Positions 52,322 to 61,207 of a stretch of 64,000 nucleotides of DNA are shown piece by piece. The stretch is from contig CAVZFZ010000006.1 of assembly GCA_963774655.1 (NCBI GenBank), positions 2,170,001 through 2,234,000 on the forward strand, read 5' to 3'. Origin of the DNA: Palsa-89 sp963774655. GTDB lineage: Bacteria > Acidobacteriota > Terriglobia > Bryobacterales > Bryobacteraceae. Position numbers and translations under genes: made by a program. Position 1 is the first letter of the stretch, and each line of letters opens with the position of its first letter. Under the pieces are notes generated by a model that saw nothing but the letters and a program-made list of their open reading frames with translations, did no database searches and was not told where the DNA came from.

Positions 52322-53905
52322 CTAAGGAACCAGCGTCCGATTACCCAAAAACTCATCCACCGTCATCAGCAAGTGCGACGGATGAACCGGCTTCGAGATA
52401 TACCCGTTCATCCCGGCCGCCAGGCATCGCTCTTTGTCGCCGGACATGGCATGCGCGGTCATCGCCACAATGGGCAGGTGTTTCCACCGCTCCTCTTTCC
52501 TAATCAACCGCGTGGCCTCTAGCCCATCCAATCCTGGCATCTGAACATCCATCAGGACCAGGTCAAAATCGCCGGAAGACTCCAGCTTTTCCAGCGCCTC
52601 TTTGCCGTCGTTCGCCAGTTCGATAGCAAATCCCCGCTTGCGCAGCACCGCTGTCACAACTTTTTGATTGACCTGATTGTCCTCCACCACCAACAGCCGG
52701 CCCGGGCCGGAGCCGGAATGAGCGCGCCGCGTTCGATTCAGATCTGGAACCTGTCCGGCAACTACGGCAAGCGGCAGCGTAACGATAAACGTGGCCCCAC
52801 ACCCCAACTCACTCTCGACGTGGATTTCGCCGCCATGCAGTTCCACCAGTTTCTGAGTGATCATCAGCTCCAGCCCCGCCCCACTTCCGGCTGGATCGAA
52901 ATTCTCAATAACCGGCAGAAGCCGGTCGGCGGGAATACCCGTCCCGCTATCCTGTACTGCAATCCGAAGCAGGAACTCGGCGGATCCGGAAATCTGGCCA
53001 TCCAGCCGAACGCTCACTGTCCCGCGTTCCGTACACTTCAACCCGTTGCGAATCAGGCCCGATAGGATCTGGCGGATTCGCGCGCCATCCCCGATCACCT
53101 GGGCAGGTACTTCCGGTGCAACTGCCAGAGTCACCTGAACCGCATTGCACGCGCCGGCCTGAGGTTGCTCCGCTTTCACGCATTCCAAGGCCGCGGCCCG
53201 CACTTCGAAAGGCGCCTTCTGCAAAGTCAACTTGCCGGATTCGATTTTGGACAGATCCAGCATGTCGTTCAAGGAAGCGAGGAGTGCAAAAGCGCAGCGC
53301 TGCGCCGCCTGTACCTCGTCGCGTTGGTCGGCCGGCAGATGTTTTTCGAGCGAGACATCCAGCATGCCGATAATGCCGCTCAGCGGCGTGCGCAACTCGT
53401 CCGACACAGTGGCGAGAAACTCCGTCTTAGCCTGATTCGCCGTCTGCGCGAGCTTGGTGGCGTGCTCCAGTTGTTCGGTACGTTCCTTGATGCGCCGTTC
53501 CAGCAGCTGCTGATGCTCGCGGATTTCTTTGCGTGAGCTGGCCAGCGCCTCAATCATGCCGTTGAAGCTCTCGCCCAGAAATTCAATTTCGTCGCCGGTG
53601 CGGCTTACCTGGATCGGCTCCAAGGACCCGTCGCGGACCGAGGTGATCCCCGATTGCAGTAGCTTCAAAGGGCGCGCCAGCAGCCGGATGGTGAACCGCG
53701 AGATGGTCCCGGATACCAGCATCACGACAACGCAGAGCAATAGCCCTTTGCCAATGTTGAAATTGTCCTGCCGCAGATTGTAGGCGAGCAGCGTAACCAC
53801 CACCCAAAAGACAAGCGTCGCCGTAAAGATAGAGAATTTCGATGCTAACGAACGCAGTACCCCTGGGCGCGTATCGCCCCGGCCGTCCTTAGACGCCACT
53901 GGCAT
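52322..53905 (-). CDS. Hybrid histidine kinase-like protein lacking the phospho-accepting His
   Basis: Predicted 527 residues: two membrane spans (about 25-75), HAMP (about 76-130), coiled coil, HisKA-like helix pair, HATPase (about 285-395; IRQILSGLIRNGLKCTERG, DSGTGIPADRL, GSGAGLELMITQKLVELHGG) and a C-terminal receiver (RLLVVEDNQVNQKVV, Asp in LVLMDVQMPG, Lys in YISKPV). In the H-box the expected SHELRTPL reads SDELRTPL, with Asp (GAC) at residue 169 instead of His. It cannot autophosphorylate in the canonical way. It may be a partner for another kinase, a phosphatase or a pure receiver-dependent signal node. Confidence 0.9.
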   Translation of the reverse strand: MPVASKDGRGDTRPGVLRSLASKFSIFTATLVFWVVVTLLAYNLRQDNFNIGKGLLLCVVVMLVSGTISRFTIRLLARPLKLLQSGITSVRDGSLEPIQVSRTGDEIEFLGESFNGMIEALASSRKEIREHQQLLERRIKERTEQLEHATKLAQTANQAKTEFLATVSDELRTPLSGIIGMLDVSLEKHLPADQRDEVQAAQRCAFALLASLNDMLDLSKIESGKLTLQKAPFEVRAAALECVKAEQPQAGACNAVQVTLAVAPEVPAQVIGDGARIRQILSGLIRNGLKCTERGTVSVRLDGQISGSAEFLLRIAVQDSGTGIPADRLLPVIENFDPAGSGAGLELMITQKLVELHGGEIHVESELGCGATFIVTLPLAVVAGQVPDLNRTRRAHSGSGPGRLLVVEDNQVNQKVVTAVLRKRGFAIELANDGKEALEKLESSGDFDLVLMDVQMPGLDGLEATRLIRKEERWKHLPIVAMTAHAMSGDKERCLAAGMNGYISKPVHPSHLLMTVDEFLGNRTLVP

Positions 53906-53966
53906 AGTTATCCATCGGCTTTAGTACCATCCCGAGACATAAGGCCTTCCCCTTAGAGTCAGCCCG

Positions 53967-53992
53967 TAACGAGAAACGAGAAACGAGAAACG
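53967..53992. repeat. Heptad repeat, copy 5
   Basis: ACGAGAAACGAGAAACGAGA in tandem, 23 bases before the pyrD start. Confidence 0.75.
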
Positions 53993-54014
53993 CATAGTGT
54001 TATTCTTGGACCGA

Positions 54015-54935
54015 ATGAGCCGCCTCAGGACGACTCTCTGCGGCGTAGAACTACAGAATCCCGTAATCGCGGCATCCGGAACCTATGGTTACGGCATCGA
54101 ATTCGAAAAAATCACCGATCTCAATGCCATCGGAGCCATCGTTGTAAAAGGCCTTTCGCGCGAACCGATCGCGGGCAATCCGCCGCCGCGCCTTTGGGAA
54201 GCTGAAGGCGGCATGATCAATTCCATCGGGCTGCAGAACATGGGCGCGCGCGCCTTCGTGCAAGAGAAACTTCCGGCCCTGCGCCAATTCCGGACCGCTA
54301 TCTTCGCGAACGTCTTCGGATACGCGGTGGAGGATTATGCCGAGGTGATCCGGATTCTGGACGACGCCGAGGGCCTGGCTGGATACGAGCTGAACGTGTC
54401 TTGTCCCAACACCAAGCACGGCGGCATCCAATTCTCGAGCGATGTTGCGCTGCTAAGCGAATTGATAAGCCTGGTCCGGCCCTTGACGCGCCGGCCCTTG
54501 ATTGTGAAGCTGTCGCCGAACGTGGCCAGCATTGAGCCACTGGCGCAAGCGGCGGAAGCTTGCGGTGCGGATGCCATCAGCCTGGTAAATACTTTCGTAT
54601 CGTTAGCCATCGATGCTCACACGCGCCGGCCCCGCATCGGCGCGGTGTTTGGCGGACTCTCAGGCCCGGCCATCAAGCCCATCGCGCTACGGCTGGTTTA
54701 CCAAGCGGCGCAAGCGGTCCGAATTCCAGTGATCGGGTTGGGTGGAATCCGCACCGGCGAGGATGCAGCCGAATTCCTGATCGCGGGAGCGAGCGCGGTG
54801 CAAGTGGGCACTGCGAATTTTTGGGATCCCGAGTCTCCCGTCCGTATCGCGCGCGAACTGGACGTCTTCCTGAAGAAAGAGAACTTGAACAACGTGAAGG
54901 AACTGGTGGGAACCTTAAAAATATGCGAAAAATAA
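54015..54935 (+). CDS. pyrD: Dihydroorotate dehydrogenase, class 1B
   Basis: Predicted 306-residue FMN enzyme oxidising dihydroorotate to orotate in pyrimidine synthesis. NPVIAASGTYGYG, GLSREPIAGNPPPRLWE and MINSIGLQN are typical; ELNVSCPNTKHGG has the class 1 active-site Cys, and GGIRTGEDAAEFLIAGASAVQVGTANF the FMN phosphate site. Cys rather than Ser and NVSCPN place it in class 1 (1B), which normally uses a PyrK partner not seen in the window. The ATG at 54015 is used; a GTG at 53997 is possible. Overlaps ridA by 13 bases. Confidence 0.94.
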   Translation: MSRLRTTLCGVELQNPVIAASGTYGYGIEFEKITDLNAIGAIVVKGLSREPIAGNPPPRLWEAEGGMINSIGLQNMGARAFVQEKLPALRQFRTAIFANVFGYAVEDYAEVIRILDDAEGLAGYELNVSCPNTKHGGIQFSSDVALLSELISLVRPLTRRPLIVKLSPNVASIEPLAQAAEACGADAISLVNTFVSLAIDAHTRRPRIGAVFGGLSGPAIKPIALRLVYQAAQAVRIPVIGLGGIRTGEDAAEFLIAGASAVQVGTANFWDPESPVRIARELDVFLKKENLNNVKELVGTLKICEK

Positions 54936-55306
54936 TTTCAACCGAGCAGGCACCCAAGGCGATCGGTCCCTACTCGCAAGCGGTGGTCTTAAACGGCGTG
55001 GCATATCTGAGCGGCCAGATTCCGCTCGATCCCGCGACCGGACAACTGGTGGAGGGCGACATCGCCGCTCAAACCGAGCGCGTGCTCCAAAACCTGAAAG
55101 CAGTCCTCGAAGCCAGCGGCGCGTCGCTAGAATCCGTGCTCAAGACCACAGTGTTCCTAAAGGACATGGCCGATTTCCCCAAAATGAACGAAGTCTATGC
55201 CCGATACTTCGCGACCAACCCTCCGGCACGCTCAACAGTGCAAGCCGCGAAGTTACCCCGCGATGTGAGCGTAGAAATCGACGCGATCGCTGCAACTTCG
55301 AGCTAA
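54923..55306 (+). CDS. ridA: RidA family (YjgF/YER057c/UK114) protein
   Basis: Predicted 127 residues. Characteristic segments: APKAIGPYSQAVVLNGVAYLSGQIPLDPATGQLV, GASLESVLKTTVFLKDMADF, NEVYARYF and PPARSTVQAAKLPRDVSVEIDAIA, with the Arg in PARSTV that binds the substrate carboxylate. RidA hydrolyses reactive enamine/imine intermediates from PLP enzymes; a PLP decarboxylase lies 3 kb away. Translationally overlaps pyrD. Confidence 0.95.
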   Translation: MRKIISTEQAPKAIGPYSQAVVLNGVAYLSGQIPLDPATGQLVEGDIAAQTERVLQNLKAVLEASGASLESVLKTTVFLKDMADFPKMNEVYARYFATNPPARSTVQAAKLPRDVSVEIDAIAATSS

Positions 55307-55318
55307 TCCCCAGGGACC

Positions 55319-55355
55319 ACGAACCGAAGAACCGATGAACTGAATAACCGAATAA
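55319..55355. repeat. Short imperfect repeat GAACCGAATAACCGA type
   Basis: Degenerate units of about nine bases (GAACCGAAGAACCGATGAAC, TGAATAACCGAATAACG) between convergent genes. Resembles the heptad family in its location. Confidence 0.5.
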
Positions 55356-55371
55356 CGCGAGGTACGGCGCG

Positions 55372-55734
55372 CTAATGCGCGCTGTACTGAGCCTGAGGCG
55401 GCTTCAACTTGATCTCCAACGTCTTCTGCTCGTCGTCCACATCGAAGTTGTCGCCGAAGGTCTGATAATTTTTCGCGTTCACTTGGATCAGAATCGTGCC
55501 CTGTGGGATGGGCGGGAGCTTGGCGATCCCTTCCTGATTGGTGTGCAGGTCCCACTCTCTCCGGATTCCCTTGCCCAGCTTCACCACGGAGTGACCCTTG
55601 ATAAAGCGAACGGTGATGCTTGCTCCTTCCACCGCTTTTCCGGATTCGTTCTTCACCGCGATGGTCAAAGTTGTCATGGGCGGTCCCGCGAGTAACGGGA
55701 GCGCCAGCGCCAGGCAGAGAATGATTCGCCGCAT
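55372..55734 (-). CDS. Secreted protein with carboxypeptidase-regulatory-like beta domain
   Basis: Predicted 120 residues with a signal peptide (IILCLALALPLLAGPP). The remainder is a small beta sandwich: TLTIAVKNESGKAVEGASITVRFIKG, then LHTNQEGIAKLPPIPQGTILIQVNAKNYQTFGD. This matches the Cna-B/carboxypeptidase regulatory-like (transthyretin-like) fold common in Acidobacteria secreted proteins. Function unknown. Followed by a REP-like repeat. Confidence 0.75.
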   Translation of the reverse strand: MRRIILCLALALPLLAGPPMTTLTIAVKNESGKAVEGASITVRFIKGHSVVKLGKGIRREWDLHTNQEGIAKLPPIPQGTILIQVNAKNYQTFGDNFDVDDEQKTLEIKLKPPQAQYSAH

Positions 55735-55760
55735 ACTCTCATGATACCCAACGAATCATC

Positions 55761-55791
55761 GTTACCGAACCGCGACCGCAAGGGAGCGTGA
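55761..55791. repeat. REP-like element, single arm
   Basis: GTTACCGAACCGCGACCGCA followed by AGGGAGCGTGA, between the Cna-B-like gene and hpnE. Confidence 0.75.
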
Positions 55792-55806
55792 CGTATCCCG
55801 CGAGAA

Positions 55807-57126
55807 TCACGCGATGTCCGGCAGCAGAAACTTCCGCGGCTGTCCCGCCGCCCCGGTTACAGCTTCCGCCGCCAGGTACCCGCTGCGCACAGCGCCCTCC
55901 ATCGTGGCCGGCCAGCCGCACCGCGTCCAATCCCCCGCTAGAAAAAGATTCGGAATCTTGGTGGGACTCTCCGGCCGCAGCTGCTCCAACCCCGGCTTGG
56001 CCGAAAACGTCGCCCTCACTTCTTTCACCACATGCGCCTTCTCGATCTTGGCGTCGACCACGCGCGGAAAAAATTCAGCCAGTTCTTGCAACGCCAGCGC
56101 GATCACGTCGGTCCGGCTCATGTCCACCAAACTGCGCGATGCGCTCACCACCAACTGCAGATAACGCCCGCCGGATTTGTTAAACATCCACTGGATGGTC
56201 CGGTCTAACAATGTCGCGTGCGGCAGTTGCGTGACGCTGCGGTCGAACCACAAATGAATTCCCGTGATGGGCGAATGCTCGAAGCCTGTAAGATCGAATT
56301 CCAGATCCGGCGCCAATGCCGGCAGGCGCTCGAACGGCACGGCGGAAATGTAGTAGTCGGCGGTGTGCCGCTGGCCAGCCGCCTCCACGGCTTGCACCGC
56401 TCCTTCTCCTACCACCACCTGGTCCACCGGGGTTCGCTGATGAAAACGAACGTTTCCCATACGCTTCCATGCTTCCGGCGCGTAAAGTTCCGCCAGCGGC
56501 ACGGCCGGGATTCCCATCTGATACGAATTCGCGCTGGCGAGGAAACCCAGCCAAAAAACATGAAAGCCGTGACTGGCGGCCATACGGTCCAGCTCTTCAT
56601 TTACCGCGCTCACCAGCACTTGCCCCCAGAAGCGGCGGATCGCCTGCTCGGTCTGGCGTTTTTCGCGAAGCCAGTCGAGCATCGTGATCCGATCCAGATC
56701 CTGCCGCCGCCCATGCTCGCTGCGGAGCGCCATCAAACCGCGCGCGATCGAAAGTTTGTCTCCCAGGCTCAGGCACGCCAATTTCCGAAAGCTTCCGGCA
56801 AAATGGAAGGGCGCCGGCAGTTTCCCGGCCGCCAGCACGGACGTCTGCCCGCCGGGTTCGATGAAGTAAAACTTCTTGTGGAAATGGATTCTGTCCGCCA
56901 CATCCAGGCGCTTATAGAAATCCAGGATGTTGACGCAACACCGCAGAATCAGATGCTGGCAATTGTCGATGATTTCAGAGCTGTCGCCGGGAAGGGGATA
57001 GGAGGTTGCGCGCCCGCCCAGGAATCCACGGGCTTCGAATAGATCTACCTGGAATCCGGCGTCACCCAGCGCGGCGGCCGTCGCCAATCCGGCCAGTCCG
57101 CCGCCAATCACGATTGCGCTGGGCAT
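55807..57126 (-). CDS. hpnE: Hydroxysqualene dehydroxylase HpnE
   Basis: Predicted 439-residue FAD amine oxidase-fold enzyme in squalene formation for hopanoids. AIVIGGGLAGLATAAALGDAGFQVDLFEA is the dinucleotide fold; DNCQHLILRCCVNILDFYKRL and FWGQVLVSAVNEELDRMAASHGFHVF are typical of HpnE; FLAGDWTRCGWPATMEGAVRSGYLAAEA is the C-terminal FAD motif. The ATG at 57126 is preferred over an upstream in-frame start. No other hpn genes are in the window. Confidence 0.9.
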   Translation of the reverse strand: MPSAIVIGGGLAGLATAAALGDAGFQVDLFEARGFLGGRATSYPLPGDSSEIIDNCQHLILRCCVNILDFYKRLDVADRIHFHKKFYFIEPGGQTSVLAAGKLPAPFHFAGSFRKLACLSLGDKLSIARGLMALRSEHGRRQDLDRITMLDWLREKRQTEQAIRRFWGQVLVSAVNEELDRMAASHGFHVFWLGFLASANSYQMGIPAVPLAELYAPEAWKRMGNVRFHQRTPVDQVVVGEGAVQAVEAAGQRHTADYYISAVPFERLPALAPDLEFDLTGFEHSPITGIHLWFDRSVTQLPHATLLDRTIQWMFNKSGGRYLQLVVSASRSLVDMSRTDVIALALQELAEFFPRVVDAKIEKAHVVKEVRATFSAKPGLEQLRPESPTKIPNLFLAGDWTRCGWPATMEGAVRSGYLAAEAVTGAAGQPRKFLLPDIA

Positions 57127-57165
57127 GGGGCGACTCTGTGCGGAACTTGAGGAAGCTGCCAACGA

Positions 57166-57279
57166 TCAACCGATGGGAACTCGCGCGCGCAGACCGCCGC
57201 CACCACCGTTATTGATCAGCAGAATTGCGATAGACAAAACAACGACCAGAAATATGATGTCCGAAAGATCAAATTGCAT
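57166..57279 (-). CDS. Small single-span membrane protein, 37 residues
   Basis: MQFDLSDIIFLVVVLSIAIL, then LINNGGGGGLRARVPIG: a short amphipathic start, one membrane helix and a glycine-rich basic tail. The ATG at 57279 has an AAAGAGA ribosome-like site. It is apparently fused to trpEG only because an indel in that gene hides the trpEG stop at 57306-57308. It sits between trpEG and hpnE with a 39-bp gap to hpnE. Confidence 0.5.
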   Translation of the reverse strand: MQFDLSDIIFLVVVLSIAILLINNGGGGGLRARVPIG

Positions 57280-57305
57280 CAGGCGTCTCTTTACTACGGA
57301 TTCTA

Positions 57306-59461
57306 TTAGCCTAACACAACACTCTTCACCAGTTGCGCCACCACGTTTTCCATCAATCGCAATCCGCAGTTGCGAATCCAGCGTCAGGATGGATTCCGGA
57401 TGAAACTGCACCCCTTCGATCGGCAGCTCGCGGTGGCGAACGCCCATGATCACGCCATCTTCCGACTCCGCCGTCACTTCCAGGCAGGCAGGCAAAGTCT
57501 CTTTTCGCGCGAACAGCGAGTGATAGCGGCCCACTTTGAAGCGCTCCGGCAATCCCTCAAAAACCCCTTTATTCTGATGGATCACCAACGACGGCTTCCC
57601 GTGCATCGGGTAATCCAGCACGCCCAATTCGCCGCCAAAGGCCTCCACAATTCCTTGCAGGCCCAGGCACACGCCGAACACCGGAATGCCGGCGTGGGCG
57701 GCGTACTTCACCAGTTCCGGTACGCCGAAGTCCGACGGCCGCTTCGGACCCGGAGATATCAGGATCAAGTTTGGCGCGATTTCTTGGATCAGTTCCGCCG
57801 GAATTCCAGCCCGGTACGTGGCCACCTCAGCGCCGGTCTGCCGCGCGTAGTTGGCTAACGTGTGAATGAAACAGTCGTCGTTATCGATCAACAGTAGCTT
57901 GACGCCTTGTCCCGCCTTGGCTGGCGCAGCTTCAGCGGTTTTACCCGACGAAGCGCGCGGCGCCAGGCAGCGGAAGAATCCGGTGGCTTTGAGACGCGTC
58001 TCTTCTTCTTCGAGCGCCGGAACGGAATCGTAAAGCAACGTAGCTCCCACTCCGTAGCGCGCCCGCCCATCGCGCAGATGGATGGTCCGGATCAAAATTC
58101 CGGTGTTGATGTCGCCGTTGATGGAAAGCATCCCCACTGCGCCGCCGTACCAGCCACGCGCATCTTTTTCCAGATTCTCGATGGCCTGCGCGGCCGCCTT
58201 CTTCGGCGCGCCAATCACCGTGACTGCCCACATGTGCGTAAGAAAAGCATCCAGTGAATCGAAACCAGGCTCGAGAATCCCTTCCACGTGGTCCACGGTA
58301 TGAAACACGCCCGCGTAGGACTCAATCAATCGGCGTCCGATCACTTTCACCGAGCCCGGTATCGAGACGCGCGATTTGTCGTTGCGGTCCACGTCGCTGC
58401 ACATGGTCAGCTCGGATTCTTCCTTGGTGGAATTCAGCAATTCGCGGATGGAGTCCGCATCGCGCAGCGGATCGCCAGTGCGCCGCGCGGTTCCAGCGAT
58501 CGGGCAGGTCTCCACGCGGCGGCCTTCCACCCGGACGAACATTTCGGGTGAAGCTCCCACCAGTGCCTCGTCGCCAAGCTGCAGGAAAAATTCGTAGGGA
58601 CTCGGGCTCGCATGCTGGATCCGTTCAAAAAGCTCCGAAGGGCTGCCCGAAAAGTTCGCGTGAAAAGTCTGCCGCAGCACCACTTCGTAGTAATTGCCCT
58701 GGCGCATGCCTTCCCGCACGGTCTCCACCTTCGCCATGTACTCTTCCGGAATATGGTCGGAAGCGATCTCCTCCGCCGGCCGCTTGGGGGGTTTCGGCAC
58801 GGGGCGTCCGGTGCGCTCCAGCGCGGCTGTGGAAAGGCTGCCGCGCGCGAAATCGAAGCGGAACCTTTCGATCCGCTCCTTCTTGCGATCCATGTAGTAA
58901 ATGTCGTCGCAGAGAAACAGATGCAGGTCTTTTTGGCCGTTGCGAGGCAGCTTCAACTCGATGGGATCGAACTGGAATAACAGATCGTAACCAAAAGCTC
59001 CCACCAGCGCCAGCCGCGAGTCTTCTTTGGTGCGGAACTCGTCCAGCAGCGCGCGAAGAATCGAAAATGCCGAGGGCTGCTTGCTGCGTTCCTCTTCCGG
59101 GAACAGCTTGGGCAGAGGTTTCAAGTGTCCGCGCAGACTGGTTCCGTCGAAGTCAAACCGGTCCCAATGGGGATGCGCGGCGAGCAACGGATGCAGGATT
59201 TGGTTCAAGCACTTCGCCGCGCTCATTCAGCGGACGGAAATCCATTTGCCGTCCGGCTGCGACAATCTCGAGCGGAGGCGCAATGGAGCCCACATCCCAG
59301 CGCGAATAACGTTCCGGATATTCGTAGCCCGAGGAAAGATAGATGCCGCGATAGCGATCCAGTTTGTGCAGCAGCCGTTTCAATCCCTTGTGGAAGGGAA
59401 TTCCGGACTCCAAACGAGTCACGGTAATTCCGCCAGGTGTGTTGTAACTCAGCTTGGGCAT
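57306..59461 (-). CDS. trpEG: Anthranilate synthase, fused components I and II (two frameshifts)
   Basis: Single-chain TrpE-TrpG of about 720 residues: chorismate + glutamine to anthranilate. The N-terminus MPKLSYNTPGGITVTRL is in one frame; an extra base near 59205-59212 moves the rest to another. TrpE motifs: CPIAGTARRTGDPLRDADSI and LTMCSDVDRNDKSRV. The glutaminase has the Cys in VFGVCLGLQGIVEAFGG and His-Glu in VQFHPESILTL. At the 3' end an extra base within 57357-57363 masks the true end LMENVVAQLVKSVVLG and stop at 57306. Other trp genes are not present. Confidence 0.88.
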
Positions 59462-59498
59462 AGTGCGGACCGCAGGGTGGTTGAGCCTTCAGGATAAC

Positions 59499-59577
59499 AA
59501 AGCACCGGCTCCCTTACGGTCGCGGCTCAGTAACGGGGCCAGTCTCACTTCCGAACCGCGACCGCGAGGGAGTCGTG
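59499..59577. repeat. REP-like element, inverted pair
   Basis: Left arm GCACCGGCTCCCTTACGGTC near 59502, right arm CCGAACCGCGACCGCGAGGG near 59551, in the gap between trpEG and cheB. Confidence 0.85.
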
Positions 59578-59641
59578 TGCACAGCACAGCAAGCAACGAA
59601 TCGCGGAGTCCGCCCCACTTGCCGTCTTCAATTTTCAAACG

Positions 59642-60709
59642 CTAAACGGCCACGGCGCAAAGGGCCAGGATCTCGCCGGCGATGCGCTTGAGCGGCACCA
59701 CGCGATCCACGGCGCCCAGCCGGATAGCTTCCCGGGGCATTCCAAACACCACGCAACTGGCTTCATCCTGTGCGATGGTTTTGCCGCCGGCCCGCTTCAT
59801 CTTGAGCAGCCCCTCGGCGCCGTCAGCTCCCATACCGGTCAGGAGCGCGCCGATGGCGTCCCGGCCGGCCGAGGCAGCCACGGATTCAAACAGAACATCC
59901 ACCGCAGGCCGCTGGTAGCACACGCGTGGGCCGTCCTTCACCGAAACGCGATACTCGCTGCCGCGTTTCTCGAGCGTCATGTGAAAATTGCCCGGAGCCA
60001 CCAGCGCGAGCCCAGGTGTCAGCCGGTCTCCATCCACGGCTTCCTTCACCTGAATGCGGCACAAATCGTTCAGTCGACTGGCGAAGGCGGCGGAAAAGAC
60101 CGGCGGGATGTGTTGCACTACTACGATTCCCGGGCATGCGGCCGGAAAATCCATGAGTACTTCACGCAGTGCTTCGGTACCTCCGGTGGAGGCTCCCAGC
60201 GCAATGATCGTGGAACAGTTGCCGGGATGAAAGTTAGCGGGAAGAGGTTTCTTCACCGAAACTACCGGCTCGGCCGGACCCTGACGCAGCCGGGCATGCG
60301 CCGCCGCGCGAACCTTGTGCGGTAAATCGTGCCGGAGTTCCCCCACCGAGTAGGGGCCTCCTGGTTTCGCCAGCACATCTACCGCGCCATGCAGCAACGC
60401 TTCGAACGCAATTTTGCTCGAAGCCTGTCCCAGGGAACTGATCACGATCACTGGCATCGGATGGAACCGCATCAGCTTCTTGAGAAATGTAATGCCATCC
60501 ATGCGCGGCATCTCAATGTCGAGCGTCAACACGTCCGGGCGCAGGCTCACAATCTTATCGCGCGCCACGTAAGGATCGGGCGCGGTCCCCACCACCTCGA
60601 TGTCGGGCTCGCTAGCCAGCGCCTCGGCCAGCAGCTTGCGGACAATCGCCGAGTCATCCACGATCAGGACTTTGATCTTTCGTTCCGTGTTTTGTTGTTC
60701 GCCTGCCAT
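59642..60709 (-). CDS. cheB: Chemotaxis response regulator protein-glutamate methylesterase
   Basis: Predicted 355 residues. N-terminal receiver: KVLIVDDSAIVRKLL, phospho-Asp in LTLDIEMPRMDG, Lys in VLAKPGG. C-terminal methylesterase with the Ser in ALGASTGGTEAL, His in VVQHIPPVFSAAFASRL and Asp in LTGMGADGAEGL. It demethylates and deamidates receptors, reversing CheR. Last gene of the che operon, 12 bases after cheX. Confidence 0.96.
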   Translation of the reverse strand: MAGEQQNTERKIKVLIVDDSAIVRKLLAEALASEPDIEVVGTAPDPYVARDKIVSLRPDVLTLDIEMPRMDGITFLKKLMRFHPMPVIVISSLGQASSKIAFEALLHGAVDVLAKPGGPYSVGELRHDLPHKVRAAAHARLRQGPAEPVVSVKKPLPANFHPGNCSTIIALGASTGGTEALREVLMDFPAACPGIVVVQHIPPVFSAAFASRLNDLCRIQVKEAVDGDRLTPGLALVAPGNFHMTLEKRGSEYRVSVKDGPRVCYQRPAVDVLFESVAASAGRDAIGALLTGMGADGAEGLLKMKRAGGKTIAQDEASCVVFGMPREAIRLGAVDRVVPLKRIAGEILALCAVAV

Positions 60710-60721
60710 GTTCGACTCGCT

Positions 60722-61207
60722 TTACGCGGACCCGTCCCCGCCAGAAACCCCAATGGAAACAGCCACCCTGCCGTCGGGCAGCCTGAAGCAACGATGCATG
60801 GCCCCCAAAAATGCGTGCTCTGCGCGCGCCAATTCCGGAGTGCCTAGTGACAGCATCGACTCCGGCCACAGAGTACTCATCAATGCGCCGCAAAGAATGT
60901 TAGCTAATTCCAGGACTACGTCGCCGGGTTGAGTGCCGGTCATCTCTTCCGGATCCAGTCCTAGAAACCCCGCTGCGATGGATCGCGCGGTATCGGGCGA
61001 AACACTGAGTAAAAACTCTCCTTGATGCGACCCCTCGAAGCTGACATGCACTGAGACTGCCGTGGATAGCCAAGTATGCTCGCACGCGCTCGGCACAGCC
61101 TCTTCGAAAAACATCGTCTCCAATACCTGGGCGGCTACGCGCACCACCACGTCGCCGAACTCCGGAGTTTGGGCCGCTGGACTTTCTTGTTGAAGTTGTT
61201 CAGGCAC
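60722..61207 (-). CDS. cheX: CheX-like chemotaxis phosphatase
   Basis: Predicted 161 residues. The CheC/CheX/FliY motif ExxN appears in VVLELANILCGALMS; an N-terminal MFFEEAVPS and beta segment VHVSFEGSHQGEFLLSVSPDTARSIAAGFLG are typical of CheX. CheX dephosphorylates CheY-P. GTG start overlaps the cheY stop by eight bases, so the two are translationally coupled. Confidence 0.82.
   Translation of the reverse strand: MPEQLQQESPAAQTPEFGDVVVRVAAQVLETMFFEEAVPSACEHTWLSTAVSVHVSFEGSHQGEFLLSVSPDTARSIAAGFLGLDPEEMTGTQPGDVVLELANILCGALMSTLWPESMLSLGTPELARAEHAFLGAMHRCFRLPDGRVAVSIGVSGGDGSA

Noticed and set aside
57166..59226. TrpEG with a natural C-terminal membrane anchor
   Set aside because: A better TrpEG ending (LMENVVAQLVKSVVLG and a stop at 57306) exists one frame away, so the fused helix is explained by a one-base indel.
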